Shown here piece after piece: positions 52,701 to 61,892 of a DNA stretch of 64,000 bases. The notes below the pieces were generated by a model that did no database searches, had not been told where the DNA came from, and saw only the letters and a list, made by a program, of their open reading frames with translations. Origin of the DNA: JANOZM01 sp031429355 (GTDB lineage Bacteria; Pseudomonadota; Gammaproteobacteria; Burkholderiales; Burkholderiaceae_E). The stretch lies in contig JANOZM010000016.1 of assembly GCA_031429355.1 (NCBI GenBank), positions 372,001 through 436,000 on the forward strand. The letters are read 5' to 3'. The position numbers and the translations under genes were made by a program. The first letter of the stretch is position 1. Each line of letters starts with the position of its first letter.

Positions 52701-54518
52701 ATGAGCCTAATTCTTGCACAACGCGATATCGATTTTTTGCTGTACGAATGGCTCAAGGTTGAAGAACTAACACAACGCGAACGCTTCGCAGATCATTCCC
52801 GCGAAACCTTCGATGCAGCGATGGCCACGTCGAGCCAAATTGCACAAGATCATTTTTATCCAATTAATAAATTATTGGATTCCGATGAGCCGCATTTTGA
52901 TGGCAACAAAGTGACTACCCCAGAGCCGTTAAAAGCTGCCCTTAAACAATTTATCGATGCTGGCCTAATGGCGGCTGGGCAAGATTTTGATGCTGGCGGC
53001 ATGCAACTACCGCATGTCCTCGAAAAAGCCTGCTTTGCTTGGTTTAGTGGTGCCAGCGCCTCGGCTTCGGGCTACCCAATGTTGACTATTGGAAATGCCA
53101 ATTTGCTACAACGTTACGGCACACCAGAGCAAAAAGAATTGTTTGTAAAGCCGATGTTAGCGGGACGTTTCTTTGGCACGATGTGTTTGTCGGAACCCCA
53201 AGCAGGGTCATCCTTGGGCGATATTCGGACTCGCGCGGTTTTACAAGCCGATGGCACTTATCGCTTGTATGGCAACAAAATGTGGATCTCGGCTGGCGAA
53301 CATGAGTTGACTGAAAATATTGTACATTTGGTGCTTGCTAAAATCACGCCCGAAGGCGAGCCTGTACCGTCCGGTGTAAAGTCGATTTCACTATTCTTAG
53401 TTCCAAAAAAACTCGTAGACAAGCACGGTAATTGCGGCGAACGCAATGATGTTGTGTTGGCTGGTTTAAACCATAAAATGGGTTATCGCGGCACCACCAA
53501 TTGCTTGCTTAATTTTGGCGAAGGCAAATTTACACCACAAGGTAAAGCTGGCGCTGTTGGCACTTTAGTGGGCCAAGCATATCAAGGTTTAGCTTGCATG
53601 TTTCATATGATGAATGAAGCGCGTATTGGGGTTGGCTTGGGTGCTGTTACCTTAGGTTATGCGGGCTATTTGCATTCGCTTGAATATGCCCGCAATCGCC
53701 CGCAGGGCAGGGCACCAAGCGCTAAAGACCCAAACGTCGCCCAACAAGCCATCATAGAACACGCCGATATTCGGCGCATGTTGTTGGCGCAAAAATCGTA
53801 TGTAGAAGGTGGACTTGCGCTTGAATTGTATTGCGCACGTTTAGTTGATGATTGGCAAACTGCGGCTTTACCCGAATTACGGGAAGCAGCTTTTGATTTG
53901 CTGGATCTGTTAACTCCGGTCGCCAAATCGTGGCCATCGCAATGGTGCTTAGAGGCAAACAACTTAGCAATCCAAGTGCACGGTGGTTATGGTTACACGC
54001 GTGATTACAACGTTGAACAGTATTACCGCGATAACCGTTTAAACCCGATTCACGAAGGCACTCACGGCATACAAGGACTTGATTTACTTGGCCGTAAAGT
54101 ACGCATGAAGGGTGGAGCGGCGCTAGTGCAATTGCAACTGCTGATTGCCAAAACTATTCAACGTGGATTAGCCGAGCCCAAACTAAAGTCGCATGCCCAA
54201 GCCTTGGCGCGTTGGGGGCAAGAACTGACTGCAACGCTGGCTGCCTTAGGTAAAGCGTCGTCTATTGATTTAGGGCTAGCCAATGCTTCGGTTTTTTTAG
54301 AAGCCTTTGGTCACTATGTGGTGGGTTGGTTATGGCTAGAGCAAGCTTTGGTTGCACAAAATGCTTTGCAGCAATCAACCGACAAAGACTTTTACCTTGG
54401 CAAACTAGCAGCGGCCAAGTACTTCGAAAAATGGGAGTTGCCAAAGCTAGGACCCATGTTGCAACTATTGGCAGAACTAGAAGACACCCCGCTAACAATG
54501 CAAGATTCTTGGTTTTAA
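52701..54518 (+). CDS. Long-form acyl-CoA dehydrogenase
   Basis: 605 residues. It should catalyse FAD-dependent alpha,beta-desaturation of acyl-CoA. FGTMCLSEPQAGSSLGDIRT and MWISAGEHELTENIVHLVLA are flavin-contacting parts; catalytic Glu lies in NPIHEGTHGIQGLDLLGRK. The added N- and C-terminal domains put it with the 600-residue acyl-CoA dehydrogenases (as DmdC-like), not the 380-residue ones. The substrate is not evident. Confidence 0.88.
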   Translation: MSLILAQRDIDFLLYEWLKVEELTQRERFADHSRETFDAAMATSSQIAQDHFYPINKLLDSDEPHFDGNKVTTPEPLKAALKQFIDAGLMAAGQDFDAGGMQLPHVLEKACFAWFSGASASASGYPMLTIGNANLLQRYGTPEQKELFVKPMLAGRFFGTMCLSEPQAGSSLGDIRTRAVLQADGTYRLYGNKMWISAGEHELTENIVHLVLAKITPEGEPVPSGVKSISLFLVPKKLVDKHGNCGERNDVVLAGLNHKMGYRGTTNCLLNFGEGKFTPQGKAGAVGTLVGQAYQGLACMFHMMNEARIGVGLGAVTLGYAGYLHSLEYARNRPQGRAPSAKDPNVAQQAIIEHADIRRMLLAQKSYVEGGLALELYCARLVDDWQTAALPELREAAFDLLDLLTPVAKSWPSQWCLEANNLAIQVHGGYGYTRDYNVEQYYRDNRLNPIHEGTHGIQGLDLLGRKVRMKGGAALVQLQLLIAKTIQRGLAEPKLKSHAQALARWGQELTATLAALGKASSIDLGLANASVFLEAFGHYVVGWLWLEQALVAQNALQQSTDKDFYLGKLAAAKYFEKWELPKLGPMLQLLAELEDTPLTMQDSWF

Positions 54519-54544
54519 TTTTTTTACAATTTTGAAAGCACAGC

Positions 54545-55321
54545 ATGAGCAATAAGCAATTATTTGATTTAACAGGACGCAAAGCCATTATTACTGGCGG
54601 CTCACGCGGTTTGGGTTTGCAAATTGCTGAGTGTTTGGGCGAACAGGGTTGCGAGCTTTTGATCGCGGCCCGTAAACAAGTCGAGCTTGATGAAGCGGTA
54701 GCGCACTTAACCAGGATGGGTTACAAAACAACTGCAATGTCGGTTGATTTAGGCAAACCCGAAGCCGTCACTGCGTTTGCGCATAGCGCTATAAACCAGC
54801 TAAGCCAAGTTGATATTTTGGTGAACAACGCAGGCGCAGCTTGGGGCGCACCCGCCGAGGACCATCCATTTGAAGCTTGGTTAAAACTAATTAACTTAAA
54901 CTTAAATGCCACTTTTTTGTTAACGCAAGCCGTTGGCAAAATGTCGATGATTCCGCGGCGCAGCGGCAAGGTCGTTACGGTTGCCTCTATTGCCGGTTTG
55001 CGCGGCAACCCACCGGGCACCAACCAAACACTGGCTTACAACACAACGAAGGGTGGGCTAGTTAATTTTACGCGCGCATTGGCTGGCGAATGGGGACAGT
55101 ACAACATTAACGTTAACGCCTTGGCGCCGGGCTTTTTTCCATCCAAAATGACAGCAGCTACATTAGATAAAGTGGTTGATCGCGTCATTACTAACACCCC
55201 GTTGCATCGCATCGGCGGCGAAGAAGATTTAAAAGGCGCTGCGTTACTGTTTTGCACCGATGCGGGTCGCCATATTACGGGTCAAATTTTAGCGGTTGAT
55301 GGTGGCGTTACCGCTGTTTAA
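54545..55321 (+). CDS. Short-chain dehydrogenase/reductase
   Basis: 258 residues. TGGSRGLG nucleotide motif, DILVNNAGAAWG, Ser in VASIAGLRG and YNTTKGG (Tyr and Lys). ALAPGFFPSKMT follows. Closest to 3-oxoacyl-ACP reductase-type or gluconate-dehydrogenase-like SDRs. In this operon it probably oxidises a hydroxyl group of the pathway intermediate. The stop is directly followed by the next ATG. Confidence 0.88.
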   Translation: MSNKQLFDLTGRKAIITGGSRGLGLQIAECLGEQGCELLIAARKQVELDEAVAHLTRMGYKTTAMSVDLGKPEAVTAFAHSAINQLSQVDILVNNAGAAWGAPAEDHPFEAWLKLINLNLNATFLLTQAVGKMSMIPRRSGKVVTVASIAGLRGNPPGTNQTLAYNTTKGGLVNFTRALAGEWGQYNINVNALAPGFFPSKMTAATLDKVVDRVITNTPLHRIGGEEDLKGAALLFCTDAGRHITGQILAVDGGVTAV

Positions 55322-55795
55322 ATGAGTGAACTTCGCACTAGAGCAATCTCAACACAACGCCCTTCGGGATTTCCGATTGATGTGCCATTTATCGAGCACC
55401 TCGGGCTTCGAATGGTGGAATACACCGAGCAAACTGCGGTCATCGTATTAGATGTTCAACCTTGGATGCGTAATAGTTGGGAAGTCGCGCATGGTGGCAT
55501 TGTCATGACAATGCTTGATGTAACTATGGCAATGGCTGGTCGGCCTTTAATCGACGAAACATCGGCAAGCGAAACGACGTCTGACGATTTCAAGATCGAA
55601 CAAACTAAAGTAGGTAACGTTACTGTTGAAATGAAAACGACTTTTATAGCACCGGCCCGTGGCGTACTAACCGCTAAAGGCTTGTGCTTAAAACGAGCCA
55701 CATCGCTAGCCTTTTGCGAAGCCGAATTGTTTGACGAAAGCAATTCACTCATCGCTAAATCTAGCGGCACATTCAAGTTCTGGAGGGGACGATGA
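55322..55795 (+). CDS. PaaI-type hotdog thioesterase
   Basis: 157 residues. NSWEVAHGGIVMTMLDVTMA with the catalytic Asp is the PaaI/4HBT pattern. It hydrolyses an acyl- or aryl-CoA and may rescue CoA from dead-end thioesters. No spacer to the SDR upstream; 4-base overlap with the gene downstream. Confidence 0.85.
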   Translation: MSELRTRAISTQRPSGFPIDVPFIEHLGLRMVEYTEQTAVIVLDVQPWMRNSWEVAHGGIVMTMLDVTMAMAGRPLIDETSASETTSDDFKIEQTKVGNVTVEMKTTFIAPARGVLTAKGLCLKRATSLAFCEAELFDESNSLIAKSSGTFKFWRGR

Positions 55796-56556
55796 ATCAA
55801 ACATTAAATGAAGTAAAAAAAACCGTATCAGAAGCCGAATGGCAACTACGTGTTGATCTGGCGGCTTGCTACCGGTTAATTGCCATGTACGGTTGGGATG
55901 ATTTGGTGTTTACGCATGTGTCGGCTCGTATTCCTGGGCCCGAGCATCATTTTTTAATTAACCCGTATGGGTTTATGTTTGAGGAAATCACCGCCTCCAG
56001 TTTAGTTAAAGTAGACAACAACTGCCAGCCAGTTATTCCAACGCCTTACAAGGTAAATCCAGCCGGTTTTATCATTCACTCGGCCATCCATTATGCGCGT
56101 GAAGATGCTAATTGCGTCTTGCATACCCATACACCGGCGGGCATTGCGGTATCGGCTCAACGTGCTGGTTTGCTGCCGATCTCGCAACAATCAACGATTG
56201 TGCTGAACTCGTTGGGCTATCACGATTACGAGGGCATTGCAGTTGCTGATGATGAGAAACCTCGACTAGTTCAAGACCTTGGCACCAACAATCACTTAAT
56301 GCTGCGTAATCACGGTTTGCTAACCGTTGGCGGCACTATTGCGCAAGCCTTTGTCAGTATGTTTACTTTCGAGCGGGCGTGCCAAATTCAGGTGTTAGCA
56401 CAAGGCCAAGGTGCCGAACTTGTGTCGGTAAATTCTAAAGTACTCGCCGGAGTTAAATCAAATTTAAAAACCGTCACAGCAGGTATGGGCGACAACCTTG
56501 TGTGGCCCGCTCTTTTGCGAAAACTTAATCGCGTCAATCCAGGGTTTGATCAATGA
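55792..56556 (+). CDS. Class II aldolase/adducin-family protein
   Basis: 254 residues. Zinc ligands in CVLHTHTPAGIAVSAQ (His-x-His) and LRNHGLLTVGG. YGWDDLVFTHVSARIPG and the PYGFMFEEITASSLVKVD strand match the AraD/FucA fold. Members split or epimerise sugars, but many adducin-like ones in catabolic operons have unknown targets. Overlaps both neighbours by 4 bases. Confidence 0.85.
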   Translation: MNQTLNEVKKTVSEAEWQLRVDLAACYRLIAMYGWDDLVFTHVSARIPGPEHHFLINPYGFMFEEITASSLVKVDNNCQPVIPTPYKVNPAGFIIHSAIHYAREDANCVLHTHTPAGIAVSAQRAGLLPISQQSTIVLNSLGYHDYEGIAVADDEKPRLVQDLGTNNHLMLRNHGLLTVGGTIAQAFVSMFTFERACQIQVLAQGQGAELVSVNSKVLAGVKSNLKTVTAGMGDNLVWPALLRKLNRVNPGFDQ

Positions 56557-57437
56557 AGCAGTTTGAAAACAAAGTAGCCGTCATTACGGGCGCAGGTAGT
56601 GGTTTTGGCCGTGAGTTCGCGCGCTTAGGTCATAAACTGGGTATGCGCCTCGTTTTGGCTGACGTGCAAAGCGACGCCTTACAAGCCACTATTTCTGAGC
56701 TTGAGGGTTTAGGCGCGCAAGTTATTGGTGAACAAGTAGATGTGTCTAAAGCGGCCCAAGTGGAAGGTCTCGCGCAAGCAGCTGTTAAAAAATTTGGTGG
56801 TATCGATTTAGCATTTAACAATGCGGGTGTTGGTTCGGGTGGGCTTATTTGGGAGAGTAGCCTTAAAGATTGGGAGTGGGTAATGGGTGTGAATGTGATG
56901 GGCGTTGTTCACGGCATTCATTACTTCACGCCAATTATGTTGGCGCAAGGAAGGGAAGGCCACATCGTCAATACAGCCTCGATGGCAGGATTACTATCGG
57001 CACAACTAATGGGCGTCTACAACGTTAGTAAACATGCGGTGGTGACTTTAAGCGAAACCTTGTATCAAGATTTGCGAATTACTAATGCAAAAATCGGTAC
57101 TTCAGTACTGTGCCCAGCCTTTGTGCCAACCGGTATTCATCAATCGCATCGTAACCGCCCACAGGAACTCTCGAATAATAGTGGTCCAACAGCTTCGCAG
57201 TTAGCTGCGCAGAAAAACAGCGAAAAAGCGGTAACCTCGGGCAAGATCACCGCCGAACAGGTCGCCTTGCAAGTGTTTGACGCGATTCGTAATGATCAGT
57301 TTTATATATTTACGCATCAAAAAATTATGAGCAGCGTCGAAACGCGCATGCAAGATATGTTGCAAGCCCGTAACCCGAGCGATCCATTTGCGCAAAAAGC
57401 CGATGTAGGTCAAGCAATAAAAAGCTCGATGCTGTGA
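56553..57437 (+). CDS. Short-chain dehydrogenase/reductase
   Basis: 294 residues. TGAGSGFGREFARLG nucleotide motif, LAFNNAGVGSGG, Ser in NTASMAGLLS and YNVSKHA. The C-terminal part (HQSHRNRPQEL and on) is longer than usual and likely forms the substrate lid. It differs clearly from the other SDR of this operon. Overlaps neighbours by 4 bases on both sides. Confidence 0.87.
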   Translation: MKQFENKVAVITGAGSGFGREFARLGHKLGMRLVLADVQSDALQATISELEGLGAQVIGEQVDVSKAAQVEGLAQAAVKKFGGIDLAFNNAGVGSGGLIWESSLKDWEWVMGVNVMGVVHGIHYFTPIMLAQGREGHIVNTASMAGLLSAQLMGVYNVSKHAVVTLSETLYQDLRITNAKIGTSVLCPAFVPTGIHQSHRNRPQELSNNSGPTASQLAAQKNSEKAVTSGKITAEQVALQVFDAIRNDQFYIFTHQKIMSSVETRMQDMLQARNPSDPFAQKADVGQAIKSSML

Positions 57438-58408
57438 ACGCGACAGGTGTAAATAAAGCTATTACAACGGGCTCGTTTTGCGAAGTTCAGCCTGGTGTAA
57501 ATCTTCATTACGCCGTCGCCGGATTTGATGAAACACAAATTGAAAACGCAGCAAAACCCTTGCTGGTTTTGCTGCATGGCTTTCCAGAATTTTGGGCCGC
57601 ATGGAAAGATGTAATGCCGTTGCTGGCCAAGCACTACCGCGTGATTGCGCCTGATTTGCGCGGCTTTAATTTATCCGACAAACCAGAATCAGTAAAAGCC
57701 TATACACCGCGCAACACCGTCGCCGATATTGTTGGGCTCATTAACGCTAAACGCCAAAGCAATGATGAAAAAGTAGTGCTAGTTGCCCACGATTGGGGTG
57801 GTGCCGTGGCTTGGAATTTAGCCGCGCAATTTGGGCATTTACTCAGTAATTTGATTATTATAAATTCGCCGCATCCTTATACTTTTTGGCGTGATTTACG
57901 TAGCGATGCGGTGCAACAAGCGGCCAGCGATTACATGAACTGGTTACGCAAGCCCGGGTGCGAAATACCCTTAGCGCAAGATAATTTTAAACGTCTTGAA
58001 GATTTTTTTAGATTGATGGGTGCAACCGACTGGTTCGACGCTGCAACCCGCCAGCTTTACCATACGGCTTGGAGCCAGCCCGGAGCCTTGCAAGGCGGCT
58101 GCAATTACTATCGTGCGTCGCCCTTGCATCCGCCGCAAGAAAACGATCCTGGCCCTTTAGGCTTCGAGCTAAACCCCGAAAATTTTCGCGTTACGGTACC
58201 AACGCTAGTTCTTTGGGGCTTAAACGATATTGCCTTACCGGTTAAGTTACTTGATGGTATTGAACCGTATATCAATCACTTAACGATTCAAAAATTTGCG
58301 GGCTACAGCCACTGGATTTGTCACGAAAATCCGGCTCTAGTGAGCGATGCAATTGTTCAGTGGTTACAATCAGGTGCGCCTGCATATGGGCTCACAAAAA
58401 CTAGCTAA
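57434..58408 (+). CDS. Alpha/beta hydrolase, epoxide-hydrolase-like
   Basis: 324 residues, GTG start overlapping the SDR by 4 bases. Oxyanion HGFPEFW, nucleophile Asp in VAHDWGGAVAW, acid Asp in LWGLNDIALP and His in YSHWICHE. An Asp nucleophile marks epoxide hydrolases and haloalkane dehalogenases. Its role in this operon may be epoxide or halide opening, or ester/lactone hydrolysis. Confidence 0.85.
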   Translation: MNATGVNKAITTGSFCEVQPGVNLHYAVAGFDETQIENAAKPLLVLLHGFPEFWAAWKDVMPLLAKHYRVIAPDLRGFNLSDKPESVKAYTPRNTVADIVGLINAKRQSNDEKVVLVAHDWGGAVAWNLAAQFGHLLSNLIIINSPHPYTFWRDLRSDAVQQAASDYMNWLRKPGCEIPLAQDNFKRLEDFFRLMGATDWFDAATRQLYHTAWSQPGALQGGCNYYRASPLHPPQENDPGPLGFELNPENFRVTVPTLVLWGLNDIALPVKLLDGIEPYINHLTIQKFAGYSHWICHENPALVSDAIVQWLQSGAPAYGLTKTS

Positions 58409-58426
58409 TAGCGTGGCCGTACTAAT

Positions 58427-58885
58427 ATGACTATCAATAATTTTTCTTTGCAACATCCACTACGTGTACGTTGGGCCGAAGTCGATCTTCAGGCCATCGT
58501 GTTTAATGGGCATTACTTAACCTATTTTGACGTAGGCATTGCCGAGTATTGGCGCGGCTGCAAAATTGAATATCCTGATGGTTTTGTAAATCGCTACCAG
58601 TGCGATTTTTATGTCGTCAAAGCAACCGTCCAATACCATGCTTCGGCGCGCTACGATGATGAATTATTGGTCTGTGCCAGAGCACTAAAACTGGGTCGAA
58701 CTAGTATGCGATTTGCGATGGAAATTCATCGCGTCAAACCCGGCGCAGGCAACCCGCCAGAGCATCTCATTTCAGGCGAGCTAATTTATGTTTGCATCGA
58801 TCCGGCCAACCGCCAGCCAAAACCTATTCCGCAAGACCTGCGCACTGTAATAAAAAGTTTCGAAAAAATTCCACCCGAAGAATAA
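58427..58885 (+). CDS. 4HBT/FadM-type hotdog thioesterase
   Basis: 152 residues. VRWAEVDLQAIVFNGHYLTY with the catalytic Asp, then YFDVGIAEYW and HRVKPGAG, as in YbgC/FadM. It is the last gene of the operon and the second thioesterase in it. Its end is 3 bases from the convergent NRDE gene. Confidence 0.87.
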   Translation: MTINNFSLQHPLRVRWAEVDLQAIVFNGHYLTYFDVGIAEYWRGCKIEYPDGFVNRYQCDFYVVKATVQYHASARYDDELLVCARALKLGRTSMRFAMEIHRVKPGAGNPPEHLISGELIYVCIDPANRQPKPIPQDLRTVIKSFEKIPPEE

Positions 58886-58888
58886 GCT

Positions 58889-59731
58889 TTAGTTGCCCAC
58901 TCGAAACTCAGTTCGTTTTTCTGTGTAGCGTTTTCGCTGAGCACTATCAAACCCATCGATGGCCCAAGTGCGTTCGCAAAAACTAAGCAACCCTTGGTTA
59001 CCTAAACAAATCACGGTAGAGCTTCGGGTCCCATAGCTACGCAAGAAATGTGTGCCGCCAGAAGGCTTATCCGTTTGTTTTTCTAAAGTAATAAATGCGC
59101 TGGACAACACGCGCTCCCAATCTAGCGGTACGCCGGTTTTTGGCAACTCAGAATCGGGTGCGACTTGCGTGTCACTTAAAAGGTCGAAGCAATGCGCTTC
59201 TACACCGTGAACGTCGTGATCTTTTTTTAACAACTGCTCTAAGGCACCTGCAAGCTTCGTAGCTTTTGGCCAAGGATCGTTTAAATAACCGTTAGACACG
59301 GTATGCACTTTGCCGGTTTCAAGCAAAAGCGAATTTTCTTGGCCAGAGTGATTCGTTTGAAAACTAAGATTTACGGTTGGCCACAAAGCGCCGCCAATAA
59401 AATTACACAAACTAGACTGTTCAATAATAGTCATCAGTTCTTGTGATTTTGCACCGCCCATTGCAGCTGGAACAATAGCGCCACGGGTTTTTGCTTGCGG
59501 TGCATTGGCATCGGTACTAGAGGCCACCCTAACGTTTGTAACTGCAGCAAAAGCCCCGTCAGTACGCACTGCCATCCATGCGCCACCGGCTTGCAAATCG
59601 CGCCCGCCAAAAGATAAATCGTCCCACCAATAAGCGTTGCGGGTAGGGCGGTCAAAAAACTCATCGCGGTTAGCTGTTATGACAACCGGCCATTTAGGGT
59701 GGCGATTTAATGCAATTGCAATTAAGCACAT
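58889..59731 (-). CDS. NRDE/TANGO2-family protein
   Basis: 280 residues. The hallmark VITANRDEFFDRPT lies near the start after MCLIAIAL. GGRDLQAGGAWMAVRTDGAF and AVTNVR follow. Eukaryotic TANGO2 and some bacterial members are linked to haem trafficking. Placed 12 bases behind ygfZ on the same strand, a layout common in Burkholderiales. Confidence 0.88.
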   Translation of the reverse strand: MCLIAIALNRHPKWPVVITANRDEFFDRPTRNAYWWDDLSFGGRDLQAGGAWMAVRTDGAFAAVTNVRVASSTDANAPQAKTRGAIVPAAMGGAKSQELMTIIEQSSLCNFIGGALWPTVNLSFQTNHSGQENSLLLETGKVHTVSNGYLNDPWPKATKLAGALEQLLKKDHDVHGVEAHCFDLLSDTQVAPDSELPKTGVPLDWERVLSSAFITLEKQTDKPSGGTHFLRSYGTRSSTVICLGNQGLLSFCERTWAIDGFDSAQRKRYTEKRTEFRVGN

Positions 59732-59743
59732 ACGGGTAGTTTT

Positions 59744-60808
59744 TTATGCGACGGCAGTGCCATAAACATCGTAAGGTAGCTGTCCCAATTCAATTGGATA
59801 GTCTTGGCAAACTAGTGTCACTGCGTCATTGGCTTGCTGTAAATTAGTTTCGAACAGCACCAAAGCACGCTCATCGACACCCATTGCACTCATAACCACT
59901 TGGCCAATTGGCTCGCCATCGACTTGAGCGAATACATCGGACCCCGGTGTTAATTCTTGCGCTACCGAACCCAGCAACATACGGCGTTTATTTTTACCTA
60001 AATAATGACTTCGCGCCACGATCTCTTGCCCTGGATAGCAGCCTTTTTTAAAGCTCACCCCACCAACTAACTCGAAATTGATCATTTGCGGCACAAACAA
60101 TTCGCTGGTGTTGGCACAGACAAATGGCAATCCAGCAAGACAATCAGCGTAGCGCCAATAAGTGCTTGAAGTAAGTTTTTGAATAACGCTAGGGTCGTCA
60201 CTAAACCAAGCTTTTAATTGCCCAGCAGGCACTAAGGCGAGGTGACGTTTATCGTTAAGCGCAATGCTTAGCGACGCAAGCGATGGCACTGCGAAACCCG
60301 AAAAACATCCAAGAACGGCATAGTCGTTGGTTAAATTAAGTACTTTTGTTTTAGCCCGCAATACAAACATTGATAAGCGGCGCGCTAACGCGGCGGCTAA
60401 ACTGCGGGCTGTCAGTAAATACACTTTATCGGCGCTTTGGCGGATAACCCAAAAATTAGCTAGGGTCCGGCCTTTGGCACTGCAATAAGCAGCCAAACAA
60501 CTACCGCCATCGGTTAGCGAAAGTACATCATTAGTAATTTGACCTTGCAAAAACGTAAACGTATCTGCACCTTCCAACTCGATGACGCCGTATTCGCTTA
60601 ACAGGGTAAAACCCTGATCAATTGGCAGGTTTACTAGAATTTGCGGTCCGTAAGCTGTTTCTTGCCACTGCAGACCTAGCTGTTGAGTCAGTGTATCGAT
60701 ATGGCCCGAGTCATAGCCCGGCGTTAAAACTTTGGGCGGCTTGGCAACAGACGTTGGTGGTGGTGACGAAAATTGGTCGCTGGCGGTAATTTCAGTAGGT
60801 GTGCTCAT
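59744..60808 (-). CDS. ygfZ: Folate-binding Fe-S assembly protein YgfZ
   Basis: 354 residues. The signature KKGCYPGQEIVAR holds the conserved Cys of YgfZ; RMLLGSVAQELTPG follows. It uses tetrahydrofolate to support Fe-S enzymes such as MiaB. Divergent from mltG with only about 20 bases between the two start codons. Confidence 0.93.
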   Translation of the reverse strand: MSTPTEITASDQFSSPPPTSVAKPPKVLTPGYDSGHIDTLTQQLGLQWQETAYGPQILVNLPIDQGFTLLSEYGVIELEGADTFTFLQGQITNDVLSLTDGGSCLAAYCSAKGRTLANFWVIRQSADKVYLLTARSLAAALARRLSMFVLRAKTKVLNLTNDYAVLGCFSGFAVPSLASLSIALNDKRHLALVPAGQLKAWFSDDPSVIQKLTSSTYWRYADCLAGLPFVCANTSELFVPQMINFELVGGVSFKKGCYPGQEIVARSHYLGKNKRRMLLGSVAQELTPGSDVFAQVDGEPIGQVVMSAMGVDERALVLFETNLQQANDAVTLVCQDYPIELGQLPYDVYGTAVA

Positions 60809-60829
60809 GCGAGGTATTATAGGAAGCTC

Positions 60830-61879
60830 ATGAAAACATTACTCAAACTACTGGTATTTGTCTTGCTGCTGGGCGCTTGTGCCCTCGGCGCAGGTTGGTT
60901 TTGGTTCAAAGAACGCGCCAATACACAAGCCTTAACCTTATCGCAGCCAAAAATCCAGTTTAAAGTCGAAAAAGGCGCAGGTATGCGCAGCCTTGGCCCG
61001 TCATTACGGCAGCAGGGCATTGGCATTAACAATTGGGAACTCGAAATCGCTAGTCGGATTCGTGGAGACGCCGCTAAGTTAAAAACCGGCACCTATGAAA
61101 TTCAGGCCCCAATTACGTTAAATGGCTTGCTCGATAAAATCATTTCGGGTGACACCGTTCATCAAGAAGTACGCTTAATTGAAGGCTGGACCTTCAAGCA
61201 ATATCGCGCCGCTTTGGCCCAAGCCAAAGGTTTACGGCAACAGACTACAGGCATGAGCGATTTGCAAATTTTGGAGGCTATTGGCGCGGTAGAAAAACAT
61301 CCGGAAGGTTTGTTTTTTCCTGACACTTACAAGTATATTCCCGGCCAAAGCGACCTAGAAATTTACAAACGCGCTTATAAAGAACAACAGACTCGATTAA
61401 GCAAAGTTTGGGAAAACCGCCCGGCTGATTTGCCTATCAAAAGCCCTTACGAATTACTCACACTTGCATCGATTGTTGAAAAAGAAACAGGGCTTGAAGT
61501 CGATCGCGATAAAGTTGCTGCGGTTTATATCAACCGTTTAAAAATTGGCATGCGCTTGCAGGCAGACCCAACCACTATTTACGGCATGGGGGATGCATTT
61601 AAAGGCAATATTCGCAAACGGGATTTAGAAACCGACACGCCTTACAACACCTATACCCGTGCAGGTCTTACGCCAACCCCAATTGCGATGCCGGGACATA
61701 ATTCGCTTAAGGCTGTGATTGCACCAGCGCCCATTGCTGCATTGTATTTTGTAGCGCGTGGCGATGGCACAAGCGAATTTTCTAACGATTTAGCAGCTCA
61801 TAATCGCGCTGTTGACCGTTATCAGCGCCGACGCGTGCCGCCAAATCCTAACGGGTCTGCTAGCCCGGCACCCAACTAA
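60830..61879 (+). CDS. mltG: Endolytic murein transglycosylase MltG
   Basis: 349 residues from ATG 60830 (AGGAAG upstream; longer upstream readings lack this). One membrane helix (LVFVLLLGACALGAGWFW). Catalytic Glu in LASIVEKETG; INRLKIGMRLQADPTTIYG and PYNTYTRAGLTPTPIAMPG complete the YceG domain. It cuts nascent glycan strands. aroE follows after 13 bases. Confidence 0.94.
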   Translation: MKTLLKLLVFVLLLGACALGAGWFWFKERANTQALTLSQPKIQFKVEKGAGMRSLGPSLRQQGIGINNWELEIASRIRGDAAKLKTGTYEIQAPITLNGLLDKIISGDTVHQEVRLIEGWTFKQYRAALAQAKGLRQQTTGMSDLQILEAIGAVEKHPEGLFFPDTYKYIPGQSDLEIYKRAYKEQQTRLSKVWENRPADLPIKSPYELLTLASIVEKETGLEVDRDKVAAVYINRLKIGMRLQADPTTIYGMGDAFKGNIRKRDLETDTPYNTYTRAGLTPTPIAMPGHNSLKAVIAPAPIAALYFVARGDGTSEFSNDLAAHNRAVDRYQRRRVPPNPNGSASPAPN

Positions 61880-61892
61880 TTGAGGTTGTTTT

